Shown piece after piece: positions 8,400 to 17,112 of a stretch of DNA of 64,000 bases. Numbering within the stretch: position 1 is the first letter of the stretch; each line of letters starts with the position of its first letter. The DNA comes from Actinobacteria bacterium OV320. GTDB lineage: Bacteria; Actinomycetota; Actinomycetes; Streptomycetales; Streptomycetaceae. The stretch is from contig LJCX01000021.1 of NCBI GenBank assembly GCA_001298545.1, forward strand, positions 124,001 to 188,000, given 5' to 3'. The position numbers were made by a program, and so were the translations under genes. A model generated the notes under the pieces. That model did no database searches and was not told the DNA's origin. It saw only the letters and a list, made by a program, of their open reading frames with translations.

Positions 8400-10142
8400 T
8401 CAGTGTCCGTCGGTGGTGACCTGGTTGGCCGGAATCCAGTACCCGGCGAGTTCCTCCGAGGTGACCCGCACCATCGATCGGCCGTTCACGATGGCCCTGC
8501 GGTCGAACTGGAGCGTGTGCGGCGAGGAGTACTTCAGCGTCTTGAGGGTGCCGGCCACGCCGTTGGTGCCGAAGCTGATCGCCTCGGCGGAGGCGTTCGC
8601 GGCGATCGTGAGCGTGCGCGGGACCTTGTAGGTGACGGTGACGTGCTCACCGCGCACGAACGCCTTCGGGTAGGCCTCACCGATCCAGTAGCCCTTGTAC
8701 GCTCCGGCGCTGATCCGGTACCAGACGCCCGCGCCCTGGATGCGCCGCCGTACATCGATCGGGGCCTGGGTGGACCGGGCGAAGACGACCTTCTTCGAGC
8801 TGAGGATCTTGTCCGCCTTGGCCTTGACCCAGCTGCCGTCGGTCTTGGTGTCCAGCTTGTACAGGGTGTGCGTGCCGGCGGCGATGGCGATCACCGAGCC
8901 GGACTTCACGCCCGGCGGGACGTCCTCGATCAGCATGTCCAGCTGGTGGGCGAAGACCGAGCTGTTCGTCTGCCAGTTCAGCTGCTGCCAGAGCGTGATG
9001 TGGTGGTGCTGATAGGTGTTCGCCGGGATCCGGTGCGTCTGGCAGTAGTACGAGAACCAGCGCGGGTTGCGCAGCAGGGTGAAGTACCGGGCGATCGTGG
9101 TGCAGGCGCCGTCGTACAGCTGGGCGGCGAGCTCGTTGCCGGTCAGCTGGAAGTAGTCCCAGACGCCGAACATGGCGAAGATCATGCCGTTGTAGGTGTA
9201 GTCGCCCGTGCCGGCCGTCTTGAACGGGTACTCCTGGATCCAGAGGTAACCCGCCTTGTCCTTGTTCACCACCCACGGGTTGGTGTTGTCGGCGCGCAGC
9301 AGTGAGGCGAAGGCGCCGTCGGCGGCCGTCCGGTACAGGGCGCGGTCGTCCGCGCTGATCCCGTCCTCCAGGGCGGCGAGCTGGGCGAAGAGGCTGATCG
9401 CCTCGCCCTGTGCCATGCCCGAGTACCAGGGTGCCTTGTAGACGACACCGCTGTGCTCGGCGTGGGTGAAGTCGAACGGGTACGGGAAGTACCAGGCGCC
9501 GCGGGTCTCGACACGCTTGGCGATCAGCCGGTCGGCCTGGGCCCTGGCACGCTTGAGGAACGCGGCCTTGCGGGTCGGGTCGGTCTCGACGCGGTAGCTG
9601 GTGATGCAGCCGAGGCCGAACTGGATCTGGCCCACGGGGTGGTCGTAGGACTTCCCGTCTGCCGTGTACTTCATGTACACGCCGTCGGCGTTCAGGTGGT
9701 AGTCGCCCGACGAGAGGTTGGCGTTGGCCCAGGTGGTGGCCCGGTTGCGCCACGGCCGCATGGCCTCCGGCAGATCGGGGGCGATCTGGTAGCCGGCCTT
9801 CTGGAACTCGAACGGCAGGGTGGTCGGGACGTCCGTCTCGGTCGGCGTGCCGCCTGTCTACGGGATCCGCGTGCCGGGGCTCGGCGCGCTGACGCTGCCG
9901 CCCTCCATCGGGTCCGGCAGCGGAGGCACGGGGATCGTCTCCCCGCCCGTACCGGCCGGCAGGCTCAAAGCGATCGAGCGCGGCATGCCGGCGAACGGGT
10001 CCGGCGGCGTGGGTGACTCGAACACTCCCGTCGCCATCGCGGTGACGGCCCCGCCGCCCACGACCGCCACTCCCGCGGCGCCACCCCCGGCCAGCCGTAT
10101 GAACCGTCTCCGGCCGATTTCGGCACGCCTCTTTCCAGCCAT
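8400..10142 (-). pseudogene. Tat-secreted D-glucuronyl C5-epimerase family protein interrupted by an in-frame amber codon
   Basis: Read through, this is a 580-codon gene. The first 94 residues hold a twin-arginine signal (RRRFIRLAGGG followed by a hydrophobic stretch) and a Pro/Ser linker. A TAG at 9858-9860 then stops translation. The same frame continues beyond it without any shift into DVPTTLPFEFQKAGY, the start of the epimerase-like region, then a C-terminal (alpha/alpha)6-type domain with GQIQFGLG and YNGMIFAMFG, and a tail of bacterial linker/beta segments. The family epimerises glucuronate in polysaccharides, or acts as a related secreted protein in bacteria. GGGGGGAA upstream supports the ATG at 10142. 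A single C-to-T change (CAG to TAG) would explain the break. It could be a real nonsense mutation, a sequencing error or, less likely, readthrough. Confidence 0.8.
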
Positions 10143-10167
10143 AACTCTGGTTCCCCCCAGATGTGTT

Positions 10168-10197
10168 GATCAGCGGTGATCGATGATGGCGCTGATC
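10168..10197. promoter_or_regulatory. Inverted repeat upstream of the C5-epimerase gene
   Basis: GATCAGCG (10168-10175) and CGCTGATC (10190-10197) form a perfect 8-base inverted repeat with a 14-base spacer, 26-55 bases before the start codon. It could be an operator or a 5' leader hairpin; nothing in the sequence decides between these. Confidence 0.35.
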
Positions 10198-10336
10198 GGC
10201 GGTGTGTGGATCATATGTGAGATCTGTGGGTTCCTGTGACGGTCAGGAGAAGTTCAACTGATGTAGGTGGAGGGATACTTGGACATTTGGGCGCCGTGGG
10301 GGTTCCTCAAGACCGAAGAGTGGTACCACCACCATC

Positions 10337-10663
10337 ACCTCGACCTGTTCATGCAGCTGCAGTGGTTCTGCGGTGAATCTGTGATCGCAGGGGCGTGCTG
10401 AGACCGGATGTCCGTGTCTGCGAGGACTCGAGAGCCGCCGAACAGTACTGAGCCGCTGCCAGTGGCGGGGTTGTAGTCCAGGTCGTCATGAAGCCGGCGC
10501 CGCTGTTGAAGTGTCCGGCGATGGCCTGCGTGCCGGTCCAGTCCGCCGGTGAGCCTGCGGAGTTGGCGCCGGTGCCTTGCACGCCCAGGTTGGTGGCGCC
10601 TTCAAGGCGGTCGAGATGCGCCGGCTGCTCGCCGAGGCAGGGCTCCAGTGCCGCATCAGGCAA
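10337..10663 (-). pseudogene. Frameshifted remnant of an unrecognised secreted/repeat protein
   Basis: On the minus strand one frame gives residues NSAGSPADWTGTQAIAGHFN. Around base 10488 the coherent reading moves to another frame giving DLDYNPATGSGSVLFGG, ending at 10337. The join resembles FG-GAP/integrin-like repeat wording (HFN...DYNPATGSG). Neither half has a credible start. It is a broken fragment and the FG-GAP suggestion is tentative. Confidence 0.3.
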
Positions 10664-10708
10664 CGTTCGCCCTGCGGTTCTGGGGTGGGCACTGCCATAC
10701 TCAGGAGT

Positions 10709-11044
10709 ATGGGGAGAGCTTTGAGTCGCACCCGATCGTGGGGGCAGGGTGGTCTGACCGGTGGGCTGGTCGATCAGGTTTTTGCACAGGTGCGTCAGGC
10801 TGTGCCGGGTGTGATCATCGAGCGTCTGGCGGTCACGCGCGCCAGTGACGACGACAACGTGTACTTCCTGGGCGACGGGGCGGTCCTGGACCGCGTCCAG
10901 TTCGATAGTGGTCCGGGCGGTCAGCCGCCGTTCTTGGTCGAGGCCGATCGTCGGGTGGTGACCTCGGACGTCGCCGATGCGGTAGCGGCTGTTTCCGCGG
11001 GGCTGGGGTCAGGCAACGTTGGTTCTGGCGACGATCTTCCGTAG
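10709..11044 (+). CDS. Hypothetical protein abutting the IS630 element
   Basis: A frame of about 111 residues runs from the ATG at 10709 into the end of the IS630 element. Its middle (YFLGDGAVLDRVQFDSGPG and FLVEADRRVVTSDVADAV) reads like a genuine small actinobacterial protein, but the last dozen residues are encoded by IS sequence, so the original C-terminus was probably lost. AGGAG lies only one base before the ATG, too close to be a good ribosome-binding site, so the true start may be elsewhere. The family is not recognised; the size and the nearby SUKH gene would suit a small accessory or immunity-like protein, but this is a guess. Confidence 0.4.
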   Translation: MGRALSRTRSWGQGGLTGGLVDQVFAQVRQAVPGVIIERLAVTRASDDDNVYFLGDGAVLDRVQFDSGPGGQPPFLVEADRRVVTSDVADAVAAVSAGLGSGNVGSGDDLP

Positions 11045-12206
11045 GTGGTTGACGTTGGCGTGGCGGTTTCGCCAGATGATGTAGCGGCGGATCATGGTGC
11101 CCTGCTCCTTGTGGCTGGCGTGATCGGTGCCGTCGAGGGTGAAATACCGCAGGGCGGTGAACTGGGCCTCGATGCGGTTCAGCCAGGACGAGTTCGTTGC
11201 GACGTTGTTGGCGTCGGCCCAGTCCGCCACCCGGCGGCACCGTTTCGTGGTCAGGTGCGGTGAGTAGTTGTCACACACGATCGCGATGCGTTTCTCGGCC
11301 GGGTGCAAGGAGCGCAGGTAGCGGCAGAACTCCAGGAACTTCGAGCGATTCTTGGTCCTCTTGATGTGGCCGTAGAGCTGGTATTTGCCCAGGGTGTAGG
11401 CGGCGAAGAGGTGGCGGACGCCGTGCGGCCGGGTGTAGGTCGCCCTCCGCCTCGGTCTGGCCTCCCGGTCGGGGTCTTTGTGCCGGCCGCCGCGTTCGGC
11501 CCACTGGTGTCCGGGGTGGGGGTGGAGGTTGAGCGGCCCGAACTCGTCCATGCAGAAGATGACTTCGGGTTCGCCCGCCTCGGGTACGACCTCACTGGCG
11601 GCGATGGCATAGAGGTGCTCGACCCGGGCCTTCTTTGCTGCGCAGTCCGGGTCTTTCGAGGACTTCCAGGTCTTCACACGTTGAAAGGTGACGCCTTCCT
11701 CTCGGAGCAGGATGCGTAGGCCCTCGTGGCTGATGTCGTCGACCACCCCCTCGGCGACCAGGAAGTCGGCCAGTTTGACCAGGCTCCAGGTCGAGAACGG
11801 CAGGCCGTGCTCGGCCGGCTTGGACTTGGCCATCTTCTTGATTTCGCGTCGCTCGGGCAGCGTGAAGGTCTTCGGCCGTCCGCCTTTGTACTTCGGGTAG
11901 TGCGATGCGAAGCCGTCGGTGTTGAAGTTGTGAATCACGTCCCGGACCCGGTCCGCGCTGGTGAAGGTGACCTCCGCGATCTTCGCTACGGCCAGGCCCT
12001 GCGCAGACAGCAGAACCATTTGGGCCCGCCGCCAGGTGACCACTGACCCCGTGCCCCGACGGACGATTAGCAGCAACCGTCGGCCCTCATCGTCATCGAT
12101 CTCACGGACGCGTACTCGTTCAGCCACCTGCACAGTCTGGCGACCGTACGCCGCCACGGACAGGATCAGAGCGGCACGTCACGTAACAAGGCCAGCGTTG
12201 CCTGAC
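11008..12206 (-). mobile_element. IS630-family insertion sequence
   Basis: A 1.2-kb element with one transposase gene. The ends are imperfect inverted repeats: GTCAGGCAACG followed by TTGGTTCTGG at the low-coordinate end and CTGGCCTTGT at the other. The left end may extend a few bases further to the CTAG at 12212-12215, as IS630 elements insert at TA. The flanking genes on both sides look truncated, so deletion or rearrangement has followed the insertion. Confidence 0.8.
11009..12157 (-). CDS. IS630-family transposase
   Basis: A 382-residue transposase. The N-terminal third is a winged helix-turn-helix with AKIAEVTFTSADRVRDVIH followed by KGGRPKTFTLPERREI. The catalytic domain has the IS630/Tc1-type DDE triad: the first Asp in FCMDEFGPLN, the second in IVCDNYSPH and the Glu in WLNRIEAQF. 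Length and order are normal and the frame is intact, so the element could still be mobile. It lies within the inverted repeats at 11008 and 12206. Confidence 0.92.
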   Translation of the reverse strand: MAAYGRQTVQVAERVRVREIDDDEGRRLLLIVRRGTGSVVTWRRAQMVLLSAQGLAVAKIAEVTFTSADRVRDVIHNFNTDGFASHYPKYKGGRPKTFTLPERREIKKMAKSKPAEHGLPFSTWSLVKLADFLVAEGVVDDISHEGLRILLREEGVTFQRVKTWKSSKDPDCAAKKARVEHLYAIAASEVVPEAGEPEVIFCMDEFGPLNLHPHPGHQWAERGGRHKDPDREARPRRRATYTRPHGVRHLFAAYTLGKYQLYGHIKRTKNRSKFLEFCRYLRSLHPAEKRIAIVCDNYSPHLTTKRCRRVADWADANNVATNSSWLNRIEAQFTALRYFTLDGTDHASHKEQGTMIRRYIIWRNRHANVNHLRKIVARTNVA

Positions 12207-12309
12207 GCGGCACTAGGCCCCGCGGGTACGTCGGCCTGGCTCGCAGCCGCCAGCGGTAGGCCGTGCCGTCGACAACGATCTGTCCTGATCCCTTGCGGAC
12301 CAGTGCCAT
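12207..12309 (-). pseudogene. N-terminal stub of a hypothetical gene cut by the IS630 insertion
   Basis: From the ATG at 12309 (AAGGGGGA lies just upstream) the minus strand encodes MALVRKGSGQIVVDG and TAYRWRLRARPTY and then runs straight into the IS630 terminus. It looks like the start of a small conserved actinobacterial protein. The rest is not found on the other side of the element, so it was deleted. Confidence 0.45.
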
Positions 12310-12598
12310 GCATCCCCCTTCAACAGCGAAGGGCTAGCGAGCCCGGACCCGCCGTCCGTCTCAGTTTCCGTCTCATTCAGGGCCGTTCGCGGCCGTTCAG
12401 ACGGAACCGGAGGCGGTGACCGCCCAGACGGACGACCGCCCATCAGCGCAGGTGAACGTCCCTGTCCGAGCCCACCTGGGACCACCACAGTTGGAAATGG
12501 TGCGCCGTGTCTGGGCAGCACACCTAGGCCGCCGCTTCCAGGGCGGGTACGCGGCTAGGGTTGCCCTGTCGCGGTCGGATCGGGATGGGGGTACATAA

Positions 12599-13114
12599 GT
12601 GCCAGGGCTGGATGAGTTGACACGGTTGCTGGGTACGCCGTCTCCACATGCCTACGCCCCAACTGACTGGAGCAAAGTCGAACGCTACGTCGGATCCTCG
12701 CTGCCCGGTGACTTCAAGATATTCCTGGACTCCTACGGCCCCGGAGTCATCGCAGACGAGCTCGTCGTCTTCCACCCACAGGGGCGCACTCCGCTCCTGG
12801 AGCGCATGCATCGGATCCACGACACCTGGACCGAAGCACGGTCGCAATATCCGGATGCCTTCCCCTACCCGTTCCACCCGCAGCCCGGCGGTCTCATCTC
12901 GTGGGGCTATGACTACGGCGGTGACGAGCACTTCTTCCTTCCCTGCGACCACCACCCCGACAGTTGGAAGATTGTGACGATGGCCCACGAGGAAGGCTGC
13001 GAAGTCTTCGATGGACCCTTCGCAGAATTCGTCATCACGTTCATGAACCGACTACAAGTCATGGACGAGGCCGATGACATCAGGCCCGCGGTCCCCAGCT
13101 TCGAGCCGTACTGA
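12599..13114 (+). CDS. SMI1/KNR4 (SUKH) family protein
   Basis: A 171-residue protein with the SUKH-domain outline: an N-terminal helix, WSKVERYVGSSLPGDFKIFL (the LP..hp..h...NGG-like start of the fold), then ISWGYDYGGDEHFFLP and a C-terminal helix FAEFVITFMNRL. SUKH proteins often act as immunity proteins to polymorphic nuclease toxins, and in Streptomyces they are also common as orphans. No toxin gene is adjacent. The GTG at 12599 is the only start near the beginning of the domain; a G-rich stretch lies about 9 bases upstream. It sits among IS fragments, so it may have been left behind by a lost toxin locus. Confidence 0.8.
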   Translation: MPGLDELTRLLGTPSPHAYAPTDWSKVERYVGSSLPGDFKIFLDSYGPGVIADELVVFHPQGRTPLLERMHRIHDTWTEARSQYPDAFPYPFHPQPGGLISWGYDYGGDEHFFLPCDHHPDSWKIVTMAHEEGCEVFDGPFAEFVITFMNRLQVMDEADDIRPAVPSFEPY

Positions 13115-13118
13115 GCGC

Positions 13119-13356
13119 CATACCCGGTCAAGTACGTTCTGGCGACGAAGCTGGTGAACCAGCTGGTCGAGGGCCGCCGAAGCGGCTGACCAAGACCATG
13201 GCACGCTACGGCCGCGTCGACCTGCTCTGCATCGACGAGCTCGCCTACATGGAACTCGACCGCCGCGGCGCCGAATTCCTCTTCCAGGTCCTGACTGAAG
13301 GCGAGGAGAAGAACAGCGTCGCCATCGCCTCCAACGAGTCGTTCGACATAGCGCAC
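13119..13356 (+). pseudogene. Broken IstB-type ATPase of an IS21-family element
   Basis: Residues VKYVLATKLVNQLVEGR in one frame are followed, after a small deletion, by KTMARYGRVDLLCIDEL and YMELDRRGAEFLFQVL in another, then EEKNSVAIASNESF. This is the middle of the IS21 helper IstB including the Walker B region (LLCIDEL). The Walker A part, the C-terminus and IstA are absent. It is a dead fragment. Confidence 0.7.
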
Positions 13357-13393
13357 CTGTTCCGGCGAACTCGTACGAGGTGCTGCCGAAACT

Positions 13394-13885
13394 TCACGGG
13401 TTCGATGGTGCCGAGGATGTTGCCGAGTCGCCTCTGTGTTCGCGCCACGCGGTTCTGAGGGCTTCGAGCTCGGTGCGAGGGAAGTGCTCACCCCACCTGC
13501 CGCGGTATGTGCTTTCGCCGTACTCGCTGACGACCTCGTCGAAGCAACGGATCACTGCTCGGGCCACGACGTCGATGTTCTGCTGGGTGGACCAGATCCC
13601 GGTCCCCTTGTTGTCGTGGGCACTACCGTGAGCCAGCTCCAGCAGGCGGATCCACACGCTGGTGCCTTCACGAGAGAAGATCCACCGGAAGGCGGTGGGC
13701 TCGGCCTCGAACTGCGCTCGACATTCGGTCTCGCCGACGAGCAGACGTGTTACGGCCGTCAAGAGATCTTCGGGGGCAGCGGTGATATAGGAGGCCGTGA
13801 CTGTGGCTTCCGCCTGATGGTCACTGACGATGCAGTCGGCCCAACCACGTCCGGACAGAACCCAGACGAGTCGCAGGACAGCCAT
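13394..13885 (-). CDS. Hypothetical protein, possibly immunity-like
   Basis: A 163-residue acidic protein beginning MAVLRLVWVLSGRGWADC. The start at 13885 is supported by AAGGAGG 9 bases upstream; upstream codons have no similarity to anything. It is predicted to be alpha/beta with a Trp-rich middle (WIFSREGTSVWIRLLEL), lacks a signal peptide and has no recognised catalytic motif. Size and setting, next to a SUKH gene in an IS-rich region, would fit an immunity or accessory protein, but I do not recognise the family. Confidence 0.6.
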   Translation of the reverse strand: MAVLRLVWVLSGRGWADCIVSDHQAEATVTASYITAAPEDLLTAVTRLLVGETECRAQFEAEPTAFRWIFSREGTSVWIRLLELAHGSAHDNKGTGIWSTQQNIDVVARAVIRCFDEVVSEYGESTYRGRWGEHFPRTELEALRTAWREHRGDSATSSAPSNP

Positions 13886-14019
13886 CCTCGTCTCCCTCCT
13901 TCGGCAACGGGTTCCCTCCACTGATCACCGAGGGACCCTCGCACACACTCGAGTTTGAGGCATGGCGAAACTGCTGACCAGCGGATTCTCTGACGCCGAC
14001 CGACACTCAGTGACCGGGA

Positions 14020-14190
14020 AGGCGCCCAGGGTCGACATGTCGGCGAGATAGATCAGGGTGGCTTGGGGGTCCATGCCGAAGGCCGCAGCAACGAGCTTGG
14101 GGTCCATGGTGTTCACCAGGTCGACGAGCCGGGTGCTGCGGATCATGCGGGGTGGGAAGCCGCGGAGACGACCCGCGCGGATACGAGCGG
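14020..14190 (-). pseudogene. Remnant of a tyrosine-recombinase-like integrase C-terminus
   Basis: The minus strand encodes a piece with STRLVDLVNTMDPKLVAAAFG and ATLIYLADMS, which resembles the C-terminal segment of long actinobacterial site-specific integrases. No start, no catalytic Arg/His/Tyr set and no full domain are present. It is a fragment only, and the family assignment rests on motif memory. Confidence 0.35.
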
Positions 14191-14242
14191 GACGAACTGT
14201 CGATCGCGGCTGCACCCGTCGGTCAGGACCGGCTCGCAGTCC

Positions 14243-16111
14243 TCAGTTCCAGACGTCCACTTGGTCGCGTATGGACCACAAGAGATGACCAAGACCGACG
14301 AGGGAGTTCTTCTCCACGTTGTCCGGGTCGGCTGAGTCCTTCTTCCGCGTGTTTATCAGTACGGCCAAGCAATAGCCGTCGGCGGCGCGAGCCACGTAGG
14401 AATTGGTTCCCGCAAGATCCCCGTTATGGAAGATGGATCCATTATAGTTGCGCCACCCCAGCGCGTATCCATCTGAACCCGGTACCCCCGAGGGCTTGGC
14501 CATGTAGTCGAGCCAGCTTGCGTCCAGCAGGTCCGGCAGCTTGGACATGAATTTCACGAGATCCGTGGCGGTGCCCAGCCACCCTCCATGGGAATCCATC
14601 CGTTTCACAGGTATGCCGTATGGGTTGCCGCCGGCCTGGTCATAGTACGTTACTTCCCCAACACGACGCTCCGCCACAGTATTTCCGGCGATATACATGT
14701 CGGTTATTCCGCAGAGTCCCAAGATACTGCCTCGCGCATAAGTGTCGTAGGGCTTCCCGGTCGCCCTTTCGATGATCCGACCGAGCAGGCAATACCCAAA
14801 ATTCGAGTAAGCGAATTTCTTGCCCGGTTTATTTTGTAGCGGCCTGTTTGCAAGAACCCATGAGATCAACTGCTTGTGAGTGAAAGAAGGATTGACGTAC
14901 ATCGGATCATTGTTATCGTTTGCCCAGCCGCCGCAGGAGTGTTCCAAGAGATGCCTTACGGTAATCTCTTTGAAATTTGGGTCCAGCGACGCATTAAACC
15001 CGTTGAGCCATCCCATACTCCCAAAGACGAGATCAGCGGGCGACAAGACACCCTCGGACGCCAGCTTCATCACGGCCGTTGCAGTTATTGGCTTGGAGGC
15101 GCTGGCGATCCGAAACAGGCTGGAGTTGTTGACAATTTCCAGACTGGCCTTGTTGGCGTATCCAAAACCCTGAGCGTAGAGTATTTGCCCGTCTTTGGCG
15201 ACGGCGACCGACAGGCCAGGAACGTCATATTTCACCATGAATCTGCGCACGAGATTCGAAATTACGGGGTGCTTCTCGCGCCTCTCCCAGACAGGGCAGA
15301 AGCGGGCCAGTATGTCTGGCTTGATTGCCGCATTGAACCCGCCCAGGGCGCGCATCCGGTAACCAGCCATTCTTTTCAGCGGGACTTCACTTGCCACCGT
15401 GAGGTGAGTGACACCATGACGGGCGTAGAGAGGTACCCACAATGCACCATCCTCCCTCTCCCAAAGGCTAATAAAGCGATGCGTGTCGGGCTGTCCCCCA
15501 GGATTAGATCTTCTGTGACCGAAGACTCGGATCGGTCTGTAACCTTCCCCTGTCAGTGACTCAAAATCGTGCTGGTAGGCAGTAGCAAGTGATTCCATTA
15601 CCGCCCAGTCGCGACCATCTGAATTCTCCCAGATCAAGGCACATTTCGTGTCGTTCGCGGGGCCAGGGTAGACGCTGACATCCACAATGCGCTGGCCGTT
15701 CGATCTGAGCTCATTGATTTTCGAATAAAGCTCGCCGTAAGGGATGCCCCACTGCGCGTCCCGATCACTTCTCGTTGATTTCTCCCAGATGGAAGCCAGG
15801 AACACATTACCGAGGACGGTGTGCCCACTGATACGTACAGGCCTGTACCCTTCGGCTATGCGCTGGTTGTAGATGCCTTGGTAGTCGGCCACTGGTGTGT
15901 GGTGAGCGCTCCAGTGGAAAGCCCCCTCCGGGCCGTCCCATTTTTCCCAAATCACACAAAACCGCGCATGGTCGATTTCCTGTGTCGAGTTGGAAGGAAC
16001 TTCGTATCCGTAGAGGTCCGCAATGTGGTATCCCCGAACTTTGACGTACACATCGAAGTTCGACCGGTACTGTTGATCAGTAAGGTTCCACTGGGGCTGC
16101 TGCAGGGTCAT
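14243..16111 (-). CDS. Serine hydrolase (beta-lactamase/class C family) with N-terminal tandem repeats
   Basis: A 622-residue protein. Residues 25-280 contain five copies of a roughly 50-residue repeat ending in motifs such as ARFCVIWEK, NVFLASIWEK, TKCALIWEN and HRFISLWER, matching the bacterial tandem repeat (BTRD1) found beside serine hydrolases and in polyglycine hydrolases. Residues 285-620 are an S12-type beta-lactamase/penicillin-binding-like domain with S337-A-S-K340, a YSNFGY motif and HNGDLAG near the end. It is a predicted amidase or esterase; no signal peptide is obvious. The ATG at 16111 is preferred over the GTG at 16120 because AAGGTG is well spaced. The gene is visibly AT-richer than its neighbours and uses more A/T-ending codons, suggesting transfer. 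The IS5 element inserted 62 bases upstream may have replaced its promoter. Confidence 0.85.
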   Translation of the reverse strand: MTLQQPQWNLTDQQYRSNFDVYVKVRGYHIADLYGYEVPSNSTQEIDHARFCVIWEKWDGPEGAFHWSAHHTPVADYQGIYNQRIAEGYRPVRISGHTVLGNVFLASIWEKSTRSDRDAQWGIPYGELYSKINELRSNGQRIVDVSVYPGPANDTKCALIWENSDGRDWAVMESLATAYQHDFESLTGEGYRPIRVFGHRRSNPGGQPDTHRFISLWEREDGALWVPLYARHGVTHLTVASEVPLKRMAGYRMRALGGFNAAIKPDILARFCPVWERREKHPVISNLVRRFMVKYDVPGLSVAVAKDGQILYAQGFGYANKASLEIVNNSSLFRIASASKPITATAVMKLASEGVLSPADLVFGSMGWLNGFNASLDPNFKEITVRHLLEHSCGGWANDNNDPMYVNPSFTHKQLISWVLANRPLQNKPGKKFAYSNFGYCLLGRIIERATGKPYDTYARGSILGLCGITDMYIAGNTVAERRVGEVTYYDQAGGNPYGIPVKRMDSHGGWLGTATDLVKFMSKLPDLLDASWLDYMAKPSGVPGSDGYALGWRNYNGSIFHNGDLAGTNSYVARAADGYCLAVLINTRKKDSADPDNVEKNSLVGLGHLLWSIRDQVDVWN

Positions 16112-16173
16112 TATTCTCACACCTTAGGATCGACCCACCCAGGCAGTTTCATGACGCCACACTTAAAACGCTA

Positions 16174-17088
16174 GGGTCCGTCTTCAAAGATCATCGTGTG
16201 GTGGATCATGGTGGGGTGATACGTCGCCATGAACTCACTGATCAGGAGTGGGAGTTACTCGCTCCGCTGATACCGCGGGCTGCGACGGGCCGGCCTCGGG
16301 TGTCGGACCGGCAGGTCATCAACGGGATGGTTTACAAGATCAGGACCGGGATCTCCTGGCGTGACCTGCCGGAACGCTACGGGCCATGGCAGACGGTCTA
16401 CACCCGCTTCCGCCGCTACGCCCTGGACGGCGTGTTCACCCGAGCCCTCCAGCAGATCCAGGCCCAAGCGGACGCGGCCGGCGACATCGACTGGCTCGTC
16501 CAGATCGACTCCACCATCGTCCGCGCCCACCAGCACGCCGCCGCCACCGGCCGAAAAGGGGGCGCCAGCGGCCGGACGAACCGGACGATCACGCCCTCGG
16601 CCGATCCCGAGGAGGCCTGACGACCAAGATCCACCTCGCCTGCGACGGCAAGGGGCGCCCGCTCGCAGTCCTGGTGACGCCAGGGCAACGTCACGACAGC
16701 ATCTGCGCGCGACCTCTTCTGGAGCGCATCCGCGTCCCTCGCACTGGCCGGGGGCGCCCCCGCCGCAGGCCTGACCAGGTCATTGCCGACAAGGCCTACA
16801 GCTCCCGCGGCTTCCGCGCCTACCTGCGCAAACGCGGCATCGGGCACACCATCCCGGAGAAGACCGACCAGCAGCGACACCGGCACAACCGCGGCCGCCG
16901 CGGGGGGCGACCACCGGCGTTCGACCGGCAGATCTATCGCCAACGCAACGTCGTTGAGCGCTGCTTCAACCGGCTCAAGGGGTTCCGCGGCATCGCCACC
17001 CGATACGAAAAGACCGCCACCTCCTACGAAGCGGCGGTCACGCTCGCGTCATTCCTACTCTGGGCAAGATCCGTTTGAAGACGGACCC
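16174..17088 (+). mobile_element. IS5-family insertion sequence (two-frame transposase)
   Basis: A 915-bp element with perfect 15-base terminal inverted repeats (GGGTCCGTCTTCAAA at 16174-16188, its complement at 17074-17088), flanked on both sides by TA as a 2-base target duplication, within CTAG-like sequence. The perfect ends suggest a recent insertion. Confidence 0.9.
16198..17078 (+). CDS. IS5-family transposase made by -1 frameshifting
   Basis: The first frame (16198-16620, 140 residues) holds the HTH region LTDQEWELLAPLIP, the conserved GISWRDLPERYGPW and the first catalytic Asp in VQIDST. The second frame, ending at 17078, holds the other two acidic residues, VIADKAYSS and the RNVVERCFNRLK signature (Y-N-R-E type). 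The frames overlap with a -1 relation. A run AAAAGGGGG at 16554-16562, just where family similarity switches frame, is a suitable slippery site (CGA-AAA-GGG to GAA-AAG-GGG). This two-ORF layout is usual for the family, so it is probably functional rather than mutated. Confidence 0.85.
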
Positions 17089-17112
17089 TAGTACGCATCT
17101 GCCCCACCCGCA

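Noticed and set aside
8283..9305. Plus-strand open frame opposite the C5-epimerase
   Set aside because: Antisense shadow with Gly/Arg/Val-rich composition and no ribosome-binding site.
12338..12420. Candidate attachment site of an integrative element
   Set aside because: Short internal repeats such as GGCCGTTC are present, but no tRNA gene end and no second copy were found.
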